Assembly: GCF_900108395.1 (NCBI RefSeq)
Contig: NZ_FNXE01000006.1
Span: forward strand, 1-64,000
Origin: Paenimyroides marinum
GTDB lineage: Bacteria > Bacteroidota > Bacteroidia > Flavobacteriales > Flavobacteriaceae
Reading direction: 5' to 3'
Length of the DNA: 64,000 bases
Of this stretch, positions 1 to 9,142 are shown one piece after another (within the stretch, counting starts at the first letter, position 1; each line of letters begins with the position of its first letter). The notes beneath the pieces were generated by a model, which was not told the DNA's origin, did no database searches, and saw only the letters and a program-made list of their open reading frames with translations. A program made the position numbers and the translations under genes.

Positions 1-51
1 CAACTAATTTTGCCCTATTTGAAAGATTGCCCGTTTAGTAGTGATTTAAAA

Positions 52-2256
52 TTAAGCAGCACCTATAACACGTGTTATTTTTTCTACTCCGTCTATGGCT
101 TTGATATTTTCAATAAGCTTGTTTAAAACGTGGATATTTGGTACTATTACAGTGATTTGACCTGTGAAAACGCCTGCATTTGAACTTAATGATATGCTTT
201 GTATATTCACATTCATTTGATTAGAAATTACGCGTGTTAATTCATTAGTCAATCCTAAACCGTCGATTCCTTTTATGGTTAAGGTTGCATTGAATTCCTG
301 AACCGAAGAATCAATCCATTTTGCAGGTAAAATTCTGTAAGCGTAATTAGATTGCAGACTGATTGCGTTGGGACAATCTACTTTGTGTACTTTAATTCCT
401 TCGTTAATGGTTACAAAACCAAAAACTTTATCACCCGGAATGGGGTTACAGCAATTTGCTAATTTATAATCTAATTTTTCGTCGTTTTTCCCGAAAACAA
501 TTAAATCTAACTTGGTTTCTGTTTTTATTTCAGGAGTATCTTTTCGAATGGTTTTCTTAAAGAAATTAAAAATAGCATTACTGTTTTTTTGACTTGCAAA
601 TTCTTTAAGCTGCTGATTTTCAATTTTTCCCAATCCCACACGGTAAAACAATTCCTGACTGGTTTTTAATTTAAAGAAATTAACCAGTTCGTTGACCGTT
701 TTTTCGTCAAGAACAACTTTGAGATGTTTTAATTTACGGGTTAAAAGTTCTTTACCGTCTTCTGATATTTGTTTAACGTGTTCGTTTAGAGCATTTTTTA
801 TTTTATTTTTGGCTCGTGCTGTTGTTACAAATTCTAACCAGTGCGAACTTGGTTTTTGGTTTGCCGAGGTGATAATTTCTACCTGATCGCCCGAATTTAA
901 TTCGTAATTCAGCGGAACTAACTTGCCGTTTACTTTGGTACCACGGGTTCTTAAACCAATATCGGTATGTATGCTGAAAGCGAAATCTAAAGCGGTGGCT
1001 CCTTTGGGCAATGATTTAATTTCACCTTTTGGCGTAAAGATATATATTTCTTTTGCATAAAGATTCAATTTAAAATCTTCGACAAAATCAACAGCGTTTG
1101 CTTCAGAATTTTCTAAAGTTTCTTTAAGTAGATTCAACCATCTATCCAGACTGTTTTCTTCGGTGATACCTTGCTTGTATTTATAATGGGCTGCATAACC
1201 TTTTTCGGCAATTTCATCCATTCGCTCACTGCGTATTTGTACTTCAACCCAGCGACCTTTTGGTCCCATAACGGTAATGTGTAAGGCTTCGTACCCGGTT
1301 GATTTAGGCGAAGAAATCCAGTCGCGCAGTCTGCTTGGCGAGGGGCGGTAATGGTCTGTTACGATAGAATAGATTTTCCAGGCAATGAATTTTTCATCGG
1401 CAAGTTCTGATTTATAAATGATACGGATTGCAAACTTATCATATACCTGATCAAAGGTAACACCTTGCGCCTTCATTTTTCGTCGTATCGAATAAATAGA
1501 CTTTGGTCGTCCTTTAATGGTAAAATCTATGAATTCTTTCTCTAACGCCTCGTTTAAAACCGACGTGATGCTTTCTATGTAAGCATTTTGCTCTTCTTTA
1601 CTCTCTTTAGTTTTGCTTAAAATATCATTGTAAACATCTGGTTCGGTGTATTTTAAACCTAAATCTTCTAACTTGGTTTTAATGTTAAACAAACCCAAAC
1701 GGTGTGCCAGCGGAGCATAAATATAAAGTGTTTCAGATGCAATTTTAGCCTGTTTATATGCCACCATAGATTCCATTGTCTGCATATTATGCAAACGATC
1801 GGCTATTTTTATTAAGATCACACGCACATCATCATTTAATGTAAGCAACATTTTACGATAATTTTCTGCCTGAAGTGAAATATCCGGATCGGGTTCCATT
1901 CTTGAAATTTTGGTTAACCCCTCAACAATTTTAGCAATTCGGGGGTTAAACATACGCTGAATGTCTTCAACCGTAATATCGGTATCCTCAACAACATCGT
2001 GCATTAAAGCTGCAGCAATAGCTGTTGATCCCAGACCAATTTCAGATGCAACAATTTTAGCAACAGCAATAGGGTGGAAGATATACGCTTCACCCGATTT
2101 TCTTCTTTGATCTTTGTGTGCATCAACGGCAACATCGAACGCTTTGCGGATCAACTTCTTGTCTTCATCGTTAAGTGTTTGATAACTAATGCTTAAAAGT
2201 TCTTTATATTCCCGTGCAATTTCTTTGTTTTCTTTTTCTATTTCTTCTTGTGTCAT
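52..2256 (-). CDS. RelA/SpoT-type (p)ppGpp synthetase/hydrolase
   Basis: A 734-aa long RSH enzyme that makes and degrades the stringent-response alarmone (p)ppGpp in the cytoplasm. The HD hydrolase domain is visible at the N terminus: H61, the H86-D87 pair in LMHDVVEDT, and IKIADRLHNM near 149-158. The synthetase domain follows (GRPKSIYSIRRKMK, then the DWISSPKSTGYEALH block and EVQIRSERMDEIAEKGYAAH). A TGS domain (IYIFTPKGEIKSLPKGATALDFA), a CCNPIPGD motif and a C-terminal ACT domain complete the usual order. Both catalytic halves look intact, so a bifunctional Rel/SpoT role is likely. It lies downstream of an outer-membrane protein gene, separated from it by a terminator. Confidence 0.95.
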   Translation of the reverse strand: MTQEEIEKENKEIAREYKELLSISYQTLNDEDKKLIRKAFDVAVDAHKDQRRKSGEAYIFHPIAVAKIVASEIGLGSTAIAAALMHDVVEDTDITVEDIQRMFNPRIAKIVEGLTKISRMEPDPDISLQAENYRKMLLTLNDDVRVILIKIADRLHNMQTMESMVAYKQAKIASETLYIYAPLAHRLGLFNIKTKLEDLGLKYTEPDVYNDILSKTKESKEEQNAYIESITSVLNEALEKEFIDFTIKGRPKSIYSIRRKMKAQGVTFDQVYDKFAIRIIYKSELADEKFIAWKIYSIVTDHYRPSPSRLRDWISSPKSTGYEALHITVMGPKGRWVEVQIRSERMDEIAEKGYAAHYKYKQGITEENSLDRWLNLLKETLENSEANAVDFVEDFKLNLYAKEIYIFTPKGEIKSLPKGATALDFAFSIHTDIGLRTRGTKVNGKLVPLNYELNSGDQVEIITSANQKPSSHWLEFVTTARAKNKIKNALNEHVKQISEDGKELLTRKLKHLKVVLDEKTVNELVNFFKLKTSQELFYRVGLGKIENQQLKEFASQKNSNAIFNFFKKTIRKDTPEIKTETKLDLIVFGKNDEKLDYKLANCCNPIPGDKVFGFVTINEGIKVHKVDCPNAISLQSNYAYRILPAKWIDSSVQEFNATLTIKGIDGLGLTNELTRVISNQMNVNIQSISLSSNAGVFTGQITVIVPNIHVLNKLIENIKAIDGVEKITRVIGAA

Positions 2257-2314
2257 AAAACGCCCATTTTCTTGTTTAAATATACTAAATTTCTGAACGC
2301 TGTATCTATTTTTA

Positions 2315-2340
2315 TAAAAAAAAGGAGCTAAAAAGCTCCC
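2315..2340 (-). terminator. Rho-independent terminator after the outer-membrane protein gene
   Basis: A 6-bp GC-rich stem (GGAGCT / AGCTCC) with a 4-nt A-rich loop. Read on the minus strand it is followed by a run of eight T. It lies 28 bases past the stop of the beta-barrel gene and before the RelA/SpoT start, so the two genes are probably separate transcription units. Confidence 0.8.
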
Positions 2341-2367
2341 ATATATTCATTATTACGATTCAATCTA

Positions 2368-3000
2368 CTAAAACACATAAAACACACCGGCTGAATATTG
2401 TGCATGAGAACCCGGTCCCTCTGTTGAGATATTGGCTCTTCCCATTGCTTCAACATTTAAACCAATTCTTCTGTAAAATTTATCATGGTGGTAACGTGAA
2501 CTCTTTGTTGCTGGTATATCGGCAATCCAGATATTAAGACCTCCACCGGCACTTGCCATGGTTAAATCGGTTTCGTTTAAACGTAAATGCCCAACTCCTG
2601 CCTTTATATAAGGATCTGCGACAGGAATGTTAAACAAACCACCCAAGCTGTAAGCTAATGATCCATTAAAAGAAGTAACTGTAATGTTTTTGTTTTCAAC
2701 CAATTGCCCGTTCATTGAATTGCCAATTTCCATTTCATTCATAGAAAAATCGGCTTCAACGGTTAAATTCGGTAAAAATTCATAACCTATCATTACTTTT
2801 CCGGGGATTCCGCCTGAAATCATGCTGGCACCTTCTGGAACATCACTGTGGTTAAAGTTAAAATCCATCATATTGTAACTTACACCCACTCTCCATTTAT
2901 ATTCCTTCGTATAACGTTCGTACTTATGAATTACCTGTGCCTGTGCAGAAAAACCAAAAAGTCCCAATGCAAAAAAAGCTGCTAATATTGTTTTTTTCAT
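2368..3000 (-). CDS. Secreted outer-membrane beta-barrel protein
   Basis: 210 aa with a clear signal peptide (MKKTILAAFFALGLFGFSAQAQ). Alternating hydrophobic strands follow, and the protein ends in an aromatic C terminus (FYVF) typical of BamA-inserted barrels. The glycine-rich strand pattern (MIGYEFLPNLTVEADFSM, IKAGVGHLRLNETDLT) fits the small OmpA/OmpW-like porin-family barrels that Bacteroidota annotate as outer membrane beta-barrel protein. No peptidoglycan-binding OmpA C-terminal domain is present. Specific function unknown. It is downstream of an RNA methyltransferase gene on the same strand and ends in its own terminator. Confidence 0.75.
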   Translation of the reverse strand: MKKTILAAFFALGLFGFSAQAQVIHKYERYTKEYKWRVGVSYNMMDFNFNHSDVPEGASMISGGIPGKVMIGYEFLPNLTVEADFSMNEMEIGNSMNGQLVENKNITVTSFNGSLAYSLGGLFNIPVADPYIKAGVGHLRLNETDLTMASAGGGLNIWIADIPATKSSRYHHDKFYRRIGLNVEAMGRANISTEGPGSHAQYSAGVFYVF

Positions 3001-3043
3001 AAATCTTTAAATTTTTTATAAATATAGCGAAAATTTTAAATAA

Positions 3044-3850
3044 TTATATTTTTTGATCATTTCTTTGTCGTTTTGCCTCGAAAATTAATACCGCTGTCGC
3101 AACCGACACGTTCATTGAATCGATCTGACCTTCCATTGGTATAATGATGTTAGCGGTTGACTGTTCACGCCAGACAGTACTTAAACCGATTGCTTCGGTA
3201 CCCACGACAATAGCTGAACCTTCTGTGAGATTGACAGAAAAATAAGGAACGGCTTCTTGTAAAATGGCACTATAAATAGCTATGTTGTTGTTTTTAAGAA
3301 AGTTGATGGTTTCTTGCGTACTTGCCGTTGCGATATTGTTTGTGAAAATGGCACCCACACTTGAACGAACAATGTTTGGGTTGTACAAATCGGTTTTGGG
3401 GTCGGCTATGAGAACGGCATCAATGTTTGCAGCGTCTGCCGTACGCAATACCGCTCCAATATTCCCGGGTTTTTCTAAAGATTCTAAAACCACAATTAAT
3501 GGATTTTTGGGTAATTGTAGATTTTCTAATGAATGATCTTTGGTTTTGGCAACGGCAATGATTCCTTCAGTACTTTCTCTGTAAGCGATTTTTTGATACA
3601 CTTCTTTCGAAATGTCAATCAATTCCGTATCAATCGAAATCAAACGTTTGAAATCATTGAGTTTATCTGATTCAAATAAATCAAAACAAATTAAAAGTTG
3701 CTCTATTTGGTAAGCATTTTTTAGTGCGATTTCTATTTCGCGAATGCCTTCAATTACAAATAATTGTGATTTTTTGCGGGCTTTGCTTTTTTCCTGCAAC
3801 AGAAAAATATCTTTAATCAACTGGTTTTGTAGGCTGGTAATTTGTTTCAT
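3044..3850 (-). CDS. SpoU/TrmH-family RNA 2'-O-methyltransferase
   Basis: 268 aa. The SPOUT motifs are all visible: motif 1 ESLEKPGNIGAVLRTADAAN, motif 2 IVVGTEAIGLS, and motif 3 IIPMEGQIDSMNVSVATAVL, which forms the knotted SAM site. The N-terminal domain (about 100 aa) resembles the L30e-like substrate-binding domain of RlmB/TrmH relatives. Predicted to methylate ribose in rRNA or tRNA; the target nucleotide cannot be read from sequence. Its start codon directly abuts the stop of the DUF58 gene, so it is probably the last gene of that operon. Confidence 0.9.
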   Translation of the reverse strand: MKQITSLQNQLIKDIFLLQEKSKARKKSQLFVIEGIREIEIALKNAYQIEQLLICFDLFESDKLNDFKRLISIDTELIDISKEVYQKIAYRESTEGIIAVAKTKDHSLENLQLPKNPLIVVLESLEKPGNIGAVLRTADAANIDAVLIADPKTDLYNPNIVRSSVGAIFTNNIATASTQETINFLKNNNIAIYSAILQEAVPYFSVNLTEGSAIVVGTEAIGLSTVWREQSTANIIIPMEGQIDSMNVSVATAVLIFEAKRQRNDQKI

Positions 3851-5173
3851 TTAAATAATTTCTTGTCGCTTAATTTCTAAATATTTATTCAGCAGATTTA
3901 CCGATAAATCGGCAGGTTTGGTATAAACAGTCTTGATTCCGTGTATTTGTAACTGTTGAATAATCAGTTGTTTTTCGTACACAAATTTAGATGCTATGGT
4001 TTGAATATAAATATCTTTTGTTGAATTTATTTTTTTAGAATGTACTTCATTTAATAAAGTGTTTTCAAAAATAATTACCAATAATACGTGTTTTTTTGCC
4101 AATGCCCTCAAATAGGGCAACTGACGATTCATGGCGTCTAATGTTTCAAAATTGGTAAAAAGGATTAACAAACTGCGTTTTTGAATTTTCTTTAAACTAT
4201 CTGTCAATACATATTCGTAATTTGATTCTTTAAAATTGGTGGTAATATGGTATAAAGCATCTACAATTCTACGTATTTGTAAGGGTTTGTTGTCTGCTTT
4301 TAAAAACACATCGGTTTTTTTTTCAAAAGTCCATAATCCGGCTTTATCTTGTCGTTTTACAGAAATATTGGCTAACATTAACGCAGCGTTAATTGAATAA
4401 TCTAATAAGGTCATTCCGTCAAAAGGCATTTTCATTGTTCTGCCTTTATCAATCAATAAATAAACGTTTTGAGCTTTTTCTTCCTGATAATGGTTTACCA
4501 TTAAATGCTGCTTTTTAGCAGACGCTTTCCAGTTAACATGTCTTAAATCATCGCCCAAAACATATTCTTTAATTTGTTCAAATTCTGATGACTGACCTAT
4601 TTTCCGTGTGCGTTTAATACCGTTTGGTAATAAGGCTGTTTTTGAAGCCAGTAGTTCGTACTTTCGTAAATTCAAGAAACTTGGATAAACCGTAATATTT
4701 TCATTTTCAGAAAGTTTATAGCGTTTACTTACCAGTTTGATTAATGTGGATGCATACACATTTGTTATTCCAAAATTATATACGCCACGTTGTTTTGGAA
4801 TGACAAAATAGGATAAAGATTGATGGGAATGTTTTAAGAAATCGGTCGTTAATAAGAAATTCCGTTCCTGGAACTGAAAAGGCAATTCGTCTATTATTTC
4901 AGCAGAAATTTGAAAAGGATAATTGTTTTTAATTTTTAATACAATTTCATTTTTATCGCCATTTGACAATCGTTCCGGCACAATCCGCTCCATTGAAATT
5001 CCTTCCTTGGTATGAAAAAGCATAAAGGTTTCAATAGTAACAAATGCTAAAATCATCAATAAAAAAACAATGGCAGCATAGAAGAAAACAGACACGAAAA
5101 ATCCGGTAACAAATAGAATAAATGTTAGCAATAAGGCTAAATAAAAGCGTGTATTTAGATATAGAAATTTCAT
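3851..5173 (-). CDS. DUF58 domain protein (MoxR partner)
   Basis: 440 aa. Two adjacent hydrophobic segments at the N terminus (residues about 8-50) anchor a large domain carrying the DUF58 signature GDDLRHVNWKASAKKQHLMV near the middle, followed by a von Willebrand A-like fold (YLLIDKGRTMKM resembles a degenerate MIDAS strand). DUF58 proteins are regularly encoded next to MoxR AAA+ ATPases and are thought to act with them in assembling or activating membrane or envelope complexes. Here it follows the MoxR gene by 50 bp. Exact role unknown. Confidence 0.88.
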   Translation of the reverse strand: MKFLYLNTRFYLALLLTFILFVTGFFVSVFFYAAIVFLLMILAFVTIETFMLFHTKEGISMERIVPERLSNGDKNEIVLKIKNNYPFQISAEIIDELPFQFQERNFLLTTDFLKHSHQSLSYFVIPKQRGVYNFGITNVYASTLIKLVSKRYKLSENENITVYPSFLNLRKYELLASKTALLPNGIKRTRKIGQSSEFEQIKEYVLGDDLRHVNWKASAKKQHLMVNHYQEEKAQNVYLLIDKGRTMKMPFDGMTLLDYSINAALMLANISVKRQDKAGLWTFEKKTDVFLKADNKPLQIRRIVDALYHITTNFKESNYEYVLTDSLKKIQKRSLLILFTNFETLDAMNRQLPYLRALAKKHVLLVIIFENTLLNEVHSKKINSTKDIYIQTIASKFVYEKQLIIQQLQIHGIKTVYTKPADLSVNLLNKYLEIKRQEII

Positions 5174-5223
5174 TTAGTTGCTGTTCTTTCTTACATAAAT
5201 TGTGCTGAAAAGTAGTGTATTCA

Positions 5224-6222
5224 TTAGCGGGGAATTTCTACTGTTTCAACAATTTGTTTAACCACATCTTTAATGGTAATGCCTTCCATTTCGCGTTCAG
5301 GAGCCAGAATTAAACGGTGATTTAATACATAATAAGCAACGTATTTAATGTCGTCGGGTGTTACAAAATCGCGTCCGTTGATTAAAGCAAACGATTTACC
5401 TGCGTTTAAAATAGCAATGGAAGCACGGGGCGATGCACCTAAATACAAGAAATTATGATTGCGGGTATTGTTTACAATTTGTGCAATAAACTGAATTAAA
5501 TGCGGTTCAATTACCACTTTTTGTGCCAATTGTTGCAATTCAATTAACTGCTGTGCGTTTACCACCGGATTTAACAAAGATGTTTTGTCAGAATGATCGT
5601 TTGTCTGCTTTAATTGCAACAACTGAATTTCTTGTTCTAATGTGGGATAATCAATAGTGATTTTCATTAAAAAACGATCTAATTGTGCTTCGGGCAAAGC
5701 ATACGTTCCTTCTTGTTCAATAGGATTTTGCGTGGCTAAAACCAAAAACGGCTGTTCCATTTCGTAGGTAGTTCCATCAATGGTAATTTGACGTTCTTCC
5801 ATTACTTCAAACAAAGCTGCCTGTGTTTTTGCGGGGGCACGGTTGATTTCGTCAATCAGTATAAAGTTAGAGAAAACCGGACCTTGTTTAAATTCAAAAT
5901 TATTGCTTTGATTGTTAAAAATTGATGTTCCTAAAATATCAGACGGCATTAAATCAGGTGTGAACTGGATACGTGAAAAATCAGTCTGAACAGTTTTTGC
6001 AAGTAATTTTGCGGTTAAGGTTTTTGCCAATCCCGGAACACCTTCAATTAAAACGTGTCCGTTCGAAATCAATGCCACTAAAAGTAAATCAATCAATTCT
6101 TCCTGACCAATAATTACTTTGTGCATTTCGGTTTTAATCGCTGCAATCTGGTTTTTTAATTCGTCTAAAGGAATGCGGCTGTTGAATGATATTTCGTTAT
6201 TTTCTATGTTTTCCATAATCAA
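5224..6222 (-). CDS. MoxR-family AAA+ ATPase
   Basis: 332 aa. Walker A is GVPGLAKT at residues 61-68 and Walker B FILIDEINRAP is near 120-130. The sensor and arginine-finger block (ALPEAQLDRFLMKI) and the C-terminal lid are present. MoxR ATPases act as chaperones for cofactor insertion or complex assembly, usually with VWA or DUF58 partners; the neighbouring genes fit this. The start is placed at the first Met, and Met3 (position 6216) is equally possible. Either start overlaps the end of the upstream DUF4350 gene, which supports translational coupling. Confidence 0.93.
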   Translation of the reverse strand: MIMENIENNEISFNSRIPLDELKNQIAAIKTEMHKVIIGQEELIDLLLVALISNGHVLIEGVPGLAKTLTAKLLAKTVQTDFSRIQFTPDLMPSDILGTSIFNNQSNNFEFKQGPVFSNFILIDEINRAPAKTQAALFEVMEERQITIDGTTYEMEQPFLVLATQNPIEQEGTYALPEAQLDRFLMKITIDYPTLEQEIQLLQLKQTNDHSDKTSLLNPVVNAQQLIELQQLAQKVVIEPHLIQFIAQIVNNTRNHNFLYLGASPRASIAILNAGKSFALINGRDFVTPDDIKYVAYYVLNHRLILAPEREMEGITIKDVVKQIVETVEIPR

Positions 6223-7390
6223 TAGTTATTTTTTGTAACAAATGGTTGAAATGAATTAAGTCTTTTTGTGTGTATTTTAAATTTTTATCAAAATGAATGA
6301 TGAAATATACAAAATCATTGATATCTTCTTTAGCAGCTAATGATTTTTGCTGTAATTTATTTTTGAAATCATTGTCAAGGTTTTGTGTTGTAATACCCCA
6401 TTCGGTTCTGATAAAATGCAATGCGTATTTGATCTGTTTGTCTAAAAGTTGGGTGTGGTTGTTTTCCTGGTAATACAAATTTCCGACAGTTTCTATGTAT
6501 TCAACGGTTGAATTTTTAACAGGTTCAATTACAGGTACGATACGTTGTCTGCGTTTTCCGTAAAAAATCATGTACAGAATTAAGCCAATAATTAAAGTGT
6601 ACCAGGCAAAACGTAAACTTTTGTATTGAAACAGCACTTTAAAAATGGAATTGCTGCTTTCGATTTCCCCGCTGTCATAATTTTGATCAAACCAAACAAT
6701 ATGTTCTTTTTTAAGAAACGCTGCAAAGTTTTCGGCAAAAACAAAGGTATTAGCTTTATTGTTTAACAGATAATAATTGGTCAGTAGAATAGGAGTGTTG
6801 CTGATGTAAATGGTTCCCTTGCCAAATTTTCGGGACACAAAAGACAAATTACTGTTTAATTTTGCGATAGCCGTAAATTTTTCGGGCTCTTTTACTGTAA
6901 AAATAGTATTGTATTCGTTTTTTATTTTTAGGGTATCTTTTTTTGATGAGTGAGCAACAAAATGCAGATTATTGGTTTTGATACTACTTGTTTTAATATT
7001 TAAGGTATCTAAAATAATGTTACTTGCATAATAAAAAGATTCTGATGCAATGACTAAATCAGCTCCGTTTGAAACTTTTTCTAAAATTTGTTTCGCCGAA
7101 ATTTCATCGAAACCATAGCGGTTTTCAACAAACAAATAAGTGGTTTTACTGGCTGTTTGCTCATTGTCTAAAAAATATTCATAAGGCGATAAAGCTGTTT
7201 TGGTTAACGTTTGGGTGGTTAATAATTTGGGTAATTCTTTATTAAAAACGTACAATCCATAAGGATTTTTACTTTTGGTATTGAAATTTTTATCCCAGTT
7301 GATTGGATTTGGAAAATAAAATTGAATAAACACCACAACCAATGCCGCCAATAAAAAGTACACCAAATATTTAATGTATCCGCTTTTCAT
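6197..7390 (-). CDS. DUF4350-type membrane protein of the MoxR operon
   Basis: 397 aa with an N-terminal membrane helix (about 7-25), a soluble region of about 220 aa and a second helix (YTLIIGLILYMIFYG), then a cytoplasmic C-terminal domain of about 120 aa. The soluble part (ADLVIASESFYYASN, GKGTIYISNTPILLTNYYL) resembles the GATase-like fold assigned to DUF4350. The gene overlaps its upstream neighbour by one base (TAATG) and its downstream neighbour by 26, so all three are co-translated. Function unknown; inferred to be part of a MoxR-dependent membrane complex. Confidence 0.75.
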   Translation of the reverse strand: MKSGYIKYLVYFLLAALVVVFIQFYFPNPINWDKNFNTKSKNPYGLYVFNKELPKLLTTQTLTKTALSPYEYFLDNEQTASKTTYLFVENRYGFDEISAKQILEKVSNGADLVIASESFYYASNIILDTLNIKTSSIKTNNLHFVAHSSKKDTLKIKNEYNTIFTVKEPEKFTAIAKLNSNLSFVSRKFGKGTIYISNTPILLTNYYLLNNKANTFVFAENFAAFLKKEHIVWFDQNYDSGEIESSNSIFKVLFQYKSLRFAWYTLIIGLILYMIFYGKRRQRIVPVIEPVKNSTVEYIETVGNLYYQENNHTQLLDKQIKYALHFIRTEWGITTQNLDNDFKNKLQQKSLAAKEDINDFVYFIIHFDKNLKYTQKDLIHFNHLLQKITIDYGKHRK

Positions 7391-8184
7391 TATTTTTTGT
7401 TTATTAGTTGTATAAAATGCTCTTCGATTTTTAAAAAATCACTTTCAGGAATATCATGGTAACCATACCAAACGTTGTCATAAATATAAGAAACATACTG
7501 AAAAGCCGTTTTGTTGGCATCAACAGCAATTTCTTTTAAATATTGCTTGGTGGTTTTGTTGGGTTCGTACTGGATCAGCTCGTTTTGTGACCAGTTTTTT
7601 AACAACCACAAATAATAATAACGAATGGCTTTTCGCAAATTGTTTTCTTGTTTTGCCTTTTGAGTGAGTTCATTGAAATCTATGCGGTCAATGTTTTCTT
7701 CGATGAATTTTTCGCTGATTACTTGTTCTTCTTTTTTAGAAAACAAACGGATAAATCCTTTTTTATTCAGATAATAAACCAAAAATGCTAAGGCAATGAT
7801 TAACAGAAAAGCCAAGATGATATTGATGATTTCATCTAATACATACGACGTTTCATCGGTATCTGTTTTAAACCAATCTAAGAAATCACGCCACCATTCA
7901 CGCAAGCGAGCCAAAAAACCATTTTCTTTTTTTACATCATACTGAAATTCTGAGCCCGAATAATTCTCTTGAAAATCAGGAGAAAGATTGCGTTGTTTTA
8001 CCGTTTCGTTATTTAATGGGACTAATATGCTGTTAAGCGTGTCTTTTGATAGATCAGTATGGGAATATTCTGTAACCTCTGTTACTATTTCTGTTGGATT
8101 TGTAAGGGTATCAAAAGGCTGATCGGTCTGTGAAAAAACCGATGAACTGATAAACAACATTCCAAAAAGAAGAGATTTATTCAT
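7390..8184 (-). CDS. DUF4129-type membrane protein of the MoxR operon
   Basis: 264 aa. A signal peptide (ending VFSQ) is followed by a periplasmic segment, a single membrane helix (IINIILAFLLIIALAFLVYYL) and a cytoplasmic domain. The motif RKAIRYYYLWLLKNW is the hallmark of the DUF4129 C terminus. It overlaps the upstream membrane protein by 8 bp and the downstream gene by 1 bp. In Bacteroidota this gene sits with MoxR/DUF58; the role is not established. Confidence 0.8.
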   Translation of the reverse strand: MNKSLLFGMLFISSSVFSQTDQPFDTLTNPTEIVTEVTEYSHTDLSKDTLNSILVPLNNETVKQRNLSPDFQENYSGSEFQYDVKKENGFLARLREWWRDFLDWFKTDTDETSYVLDEIINIILAFLLIIALAFLVYYLNKKGFIRLFSKKEEQVISEKFIEENIDRIDFNELTQKAKQENNLRKAIRYYYLWLLKNWSQNELIQYEPNKTTKQYLKEIAVDANKTAFQYVSYIYDNVWYGYHDIPESDFLKIEEHFIQLINKK

Positions 8185-9142
8185 ATTTTCCTATTTCATC
8201 AATAGATTGACGCATAGTGTTGTATTCTAATTTTTCGCGTTCAGAATAATAGACCAATCCGGTTTGTATCAATAGTAAATGACCTAAAATCATACTTACC
8301 AGGATGGAAAAGCAATAAACCAAAACCATTGCCACCATAAATATTGAAATGGAATCATCCATATTTTCTAAACCTCCGGTACCTTGTTGTGTTCCGAAAA
8401 ACATTCCAAACATTGTAATCATGTAAGGTATAATTGTTACAATGGTACTGATTACCTGAGCAATAATCATCATACATAAACTGGCGCCTACAATGTTCCA
8501 AAAGTTGTTGGTAATTGTGTAAAAGGCATGTTTGAACGCATCAAAAAACGATTGTTTTTTATCGATATAAAAATATAATGTTAATGAATACCAGGTCATC
8601 AAGAACGGAATAAACAATATAAAAGCAAAAATTCCGATAATAATGAACGTTAAAATTGCTGCAATGGCAAAACCTATTATTCCTACAATTAAAAAAGTAA
8701 TCAGGCTTAATAAGCCAAAAAGCAACAATCTGCCCAAATCATTTTTAAAGAGTTCGCGTACCGAACGCAATTGTGGTTTTTCTTCGTTGTTTTTTGCCAA
8801 TAAATGCAGGTAATAAACAGGGTAAGAATAATTTAATAACGACAAATAAAGCGATACAAAAATAAGGGCAATAATACCAACAACAAGCATTACAGCGTTT
8901 TCGGTAACAAAGGCATTGTCAAAGGTTTCTGCCGCCTGAGTATAACCAAAACTTGTTGTCAATACCCGGTAGTAAAACGTGCCAATTACCGACATTGCAA
9001 CCATAAGCAGCAACAAGGGAACAAAAGAAAATTTCAGGTAATTTTTAAAATAATTTTTCCCGTGTAGTTTTAAAAACTGAAAGGTATCTGATATGAATTC
9101 GCCAAATCCGCGGATTTTAAATAATTGAAATGTATTATGCAT
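8177..9142 (-). CDS. Polytopic membrane protein, function unknown
   Basis: 321 aa with about six long hydrophobic segments. Examples are FVPLLLLMVAMSVIGTFYY, MLVVGIIALIFVSLYLSLL and a very hydrophobic central pair around ILTFIIIGIFAFILFIPFLM. The N-terminal 40 residues are cytoplasmic in character. It overlaps the SpoIIM-like gene upstream and the DUF4129 gene downstream by 8 bp each, so it is embedded in the MoxR operon. I recognise no catalytic motif; overall it resembles the hypothetical membrane proteins regularly found between SpoIIM and DUF4129 genes in flavobacteria. Confidence 0.7.
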   Translation of the reverse strand: MHNTFQLFKIRGFGEFISDTFQFLKLHGKNYFKNYLKFSFVPLLLLMVAMSVIGTFYYRVLTTSFGYTQAAETFDNAFVTENAVMLVVGIIALIFVSLYLSLLNYSYPVYYLHLLAKNNEEKPQLRSVRELFKNDLGRLLLFGLLSLITFLIVGIIGFAIAAILTFIIIGIFAFILFIPFLMTWYSLTLYFYIDKKQSFFDAFKHAFYTITNNFWNIVGASLCMMIIAQVISTIVTIIPYMITMFGMFFGTQQGTGGLENMDDSISIFMVAMVLVYCFSILVSMILGHLLLIQTGLVYYSEREKLEYNTMRQSIDEIGKYE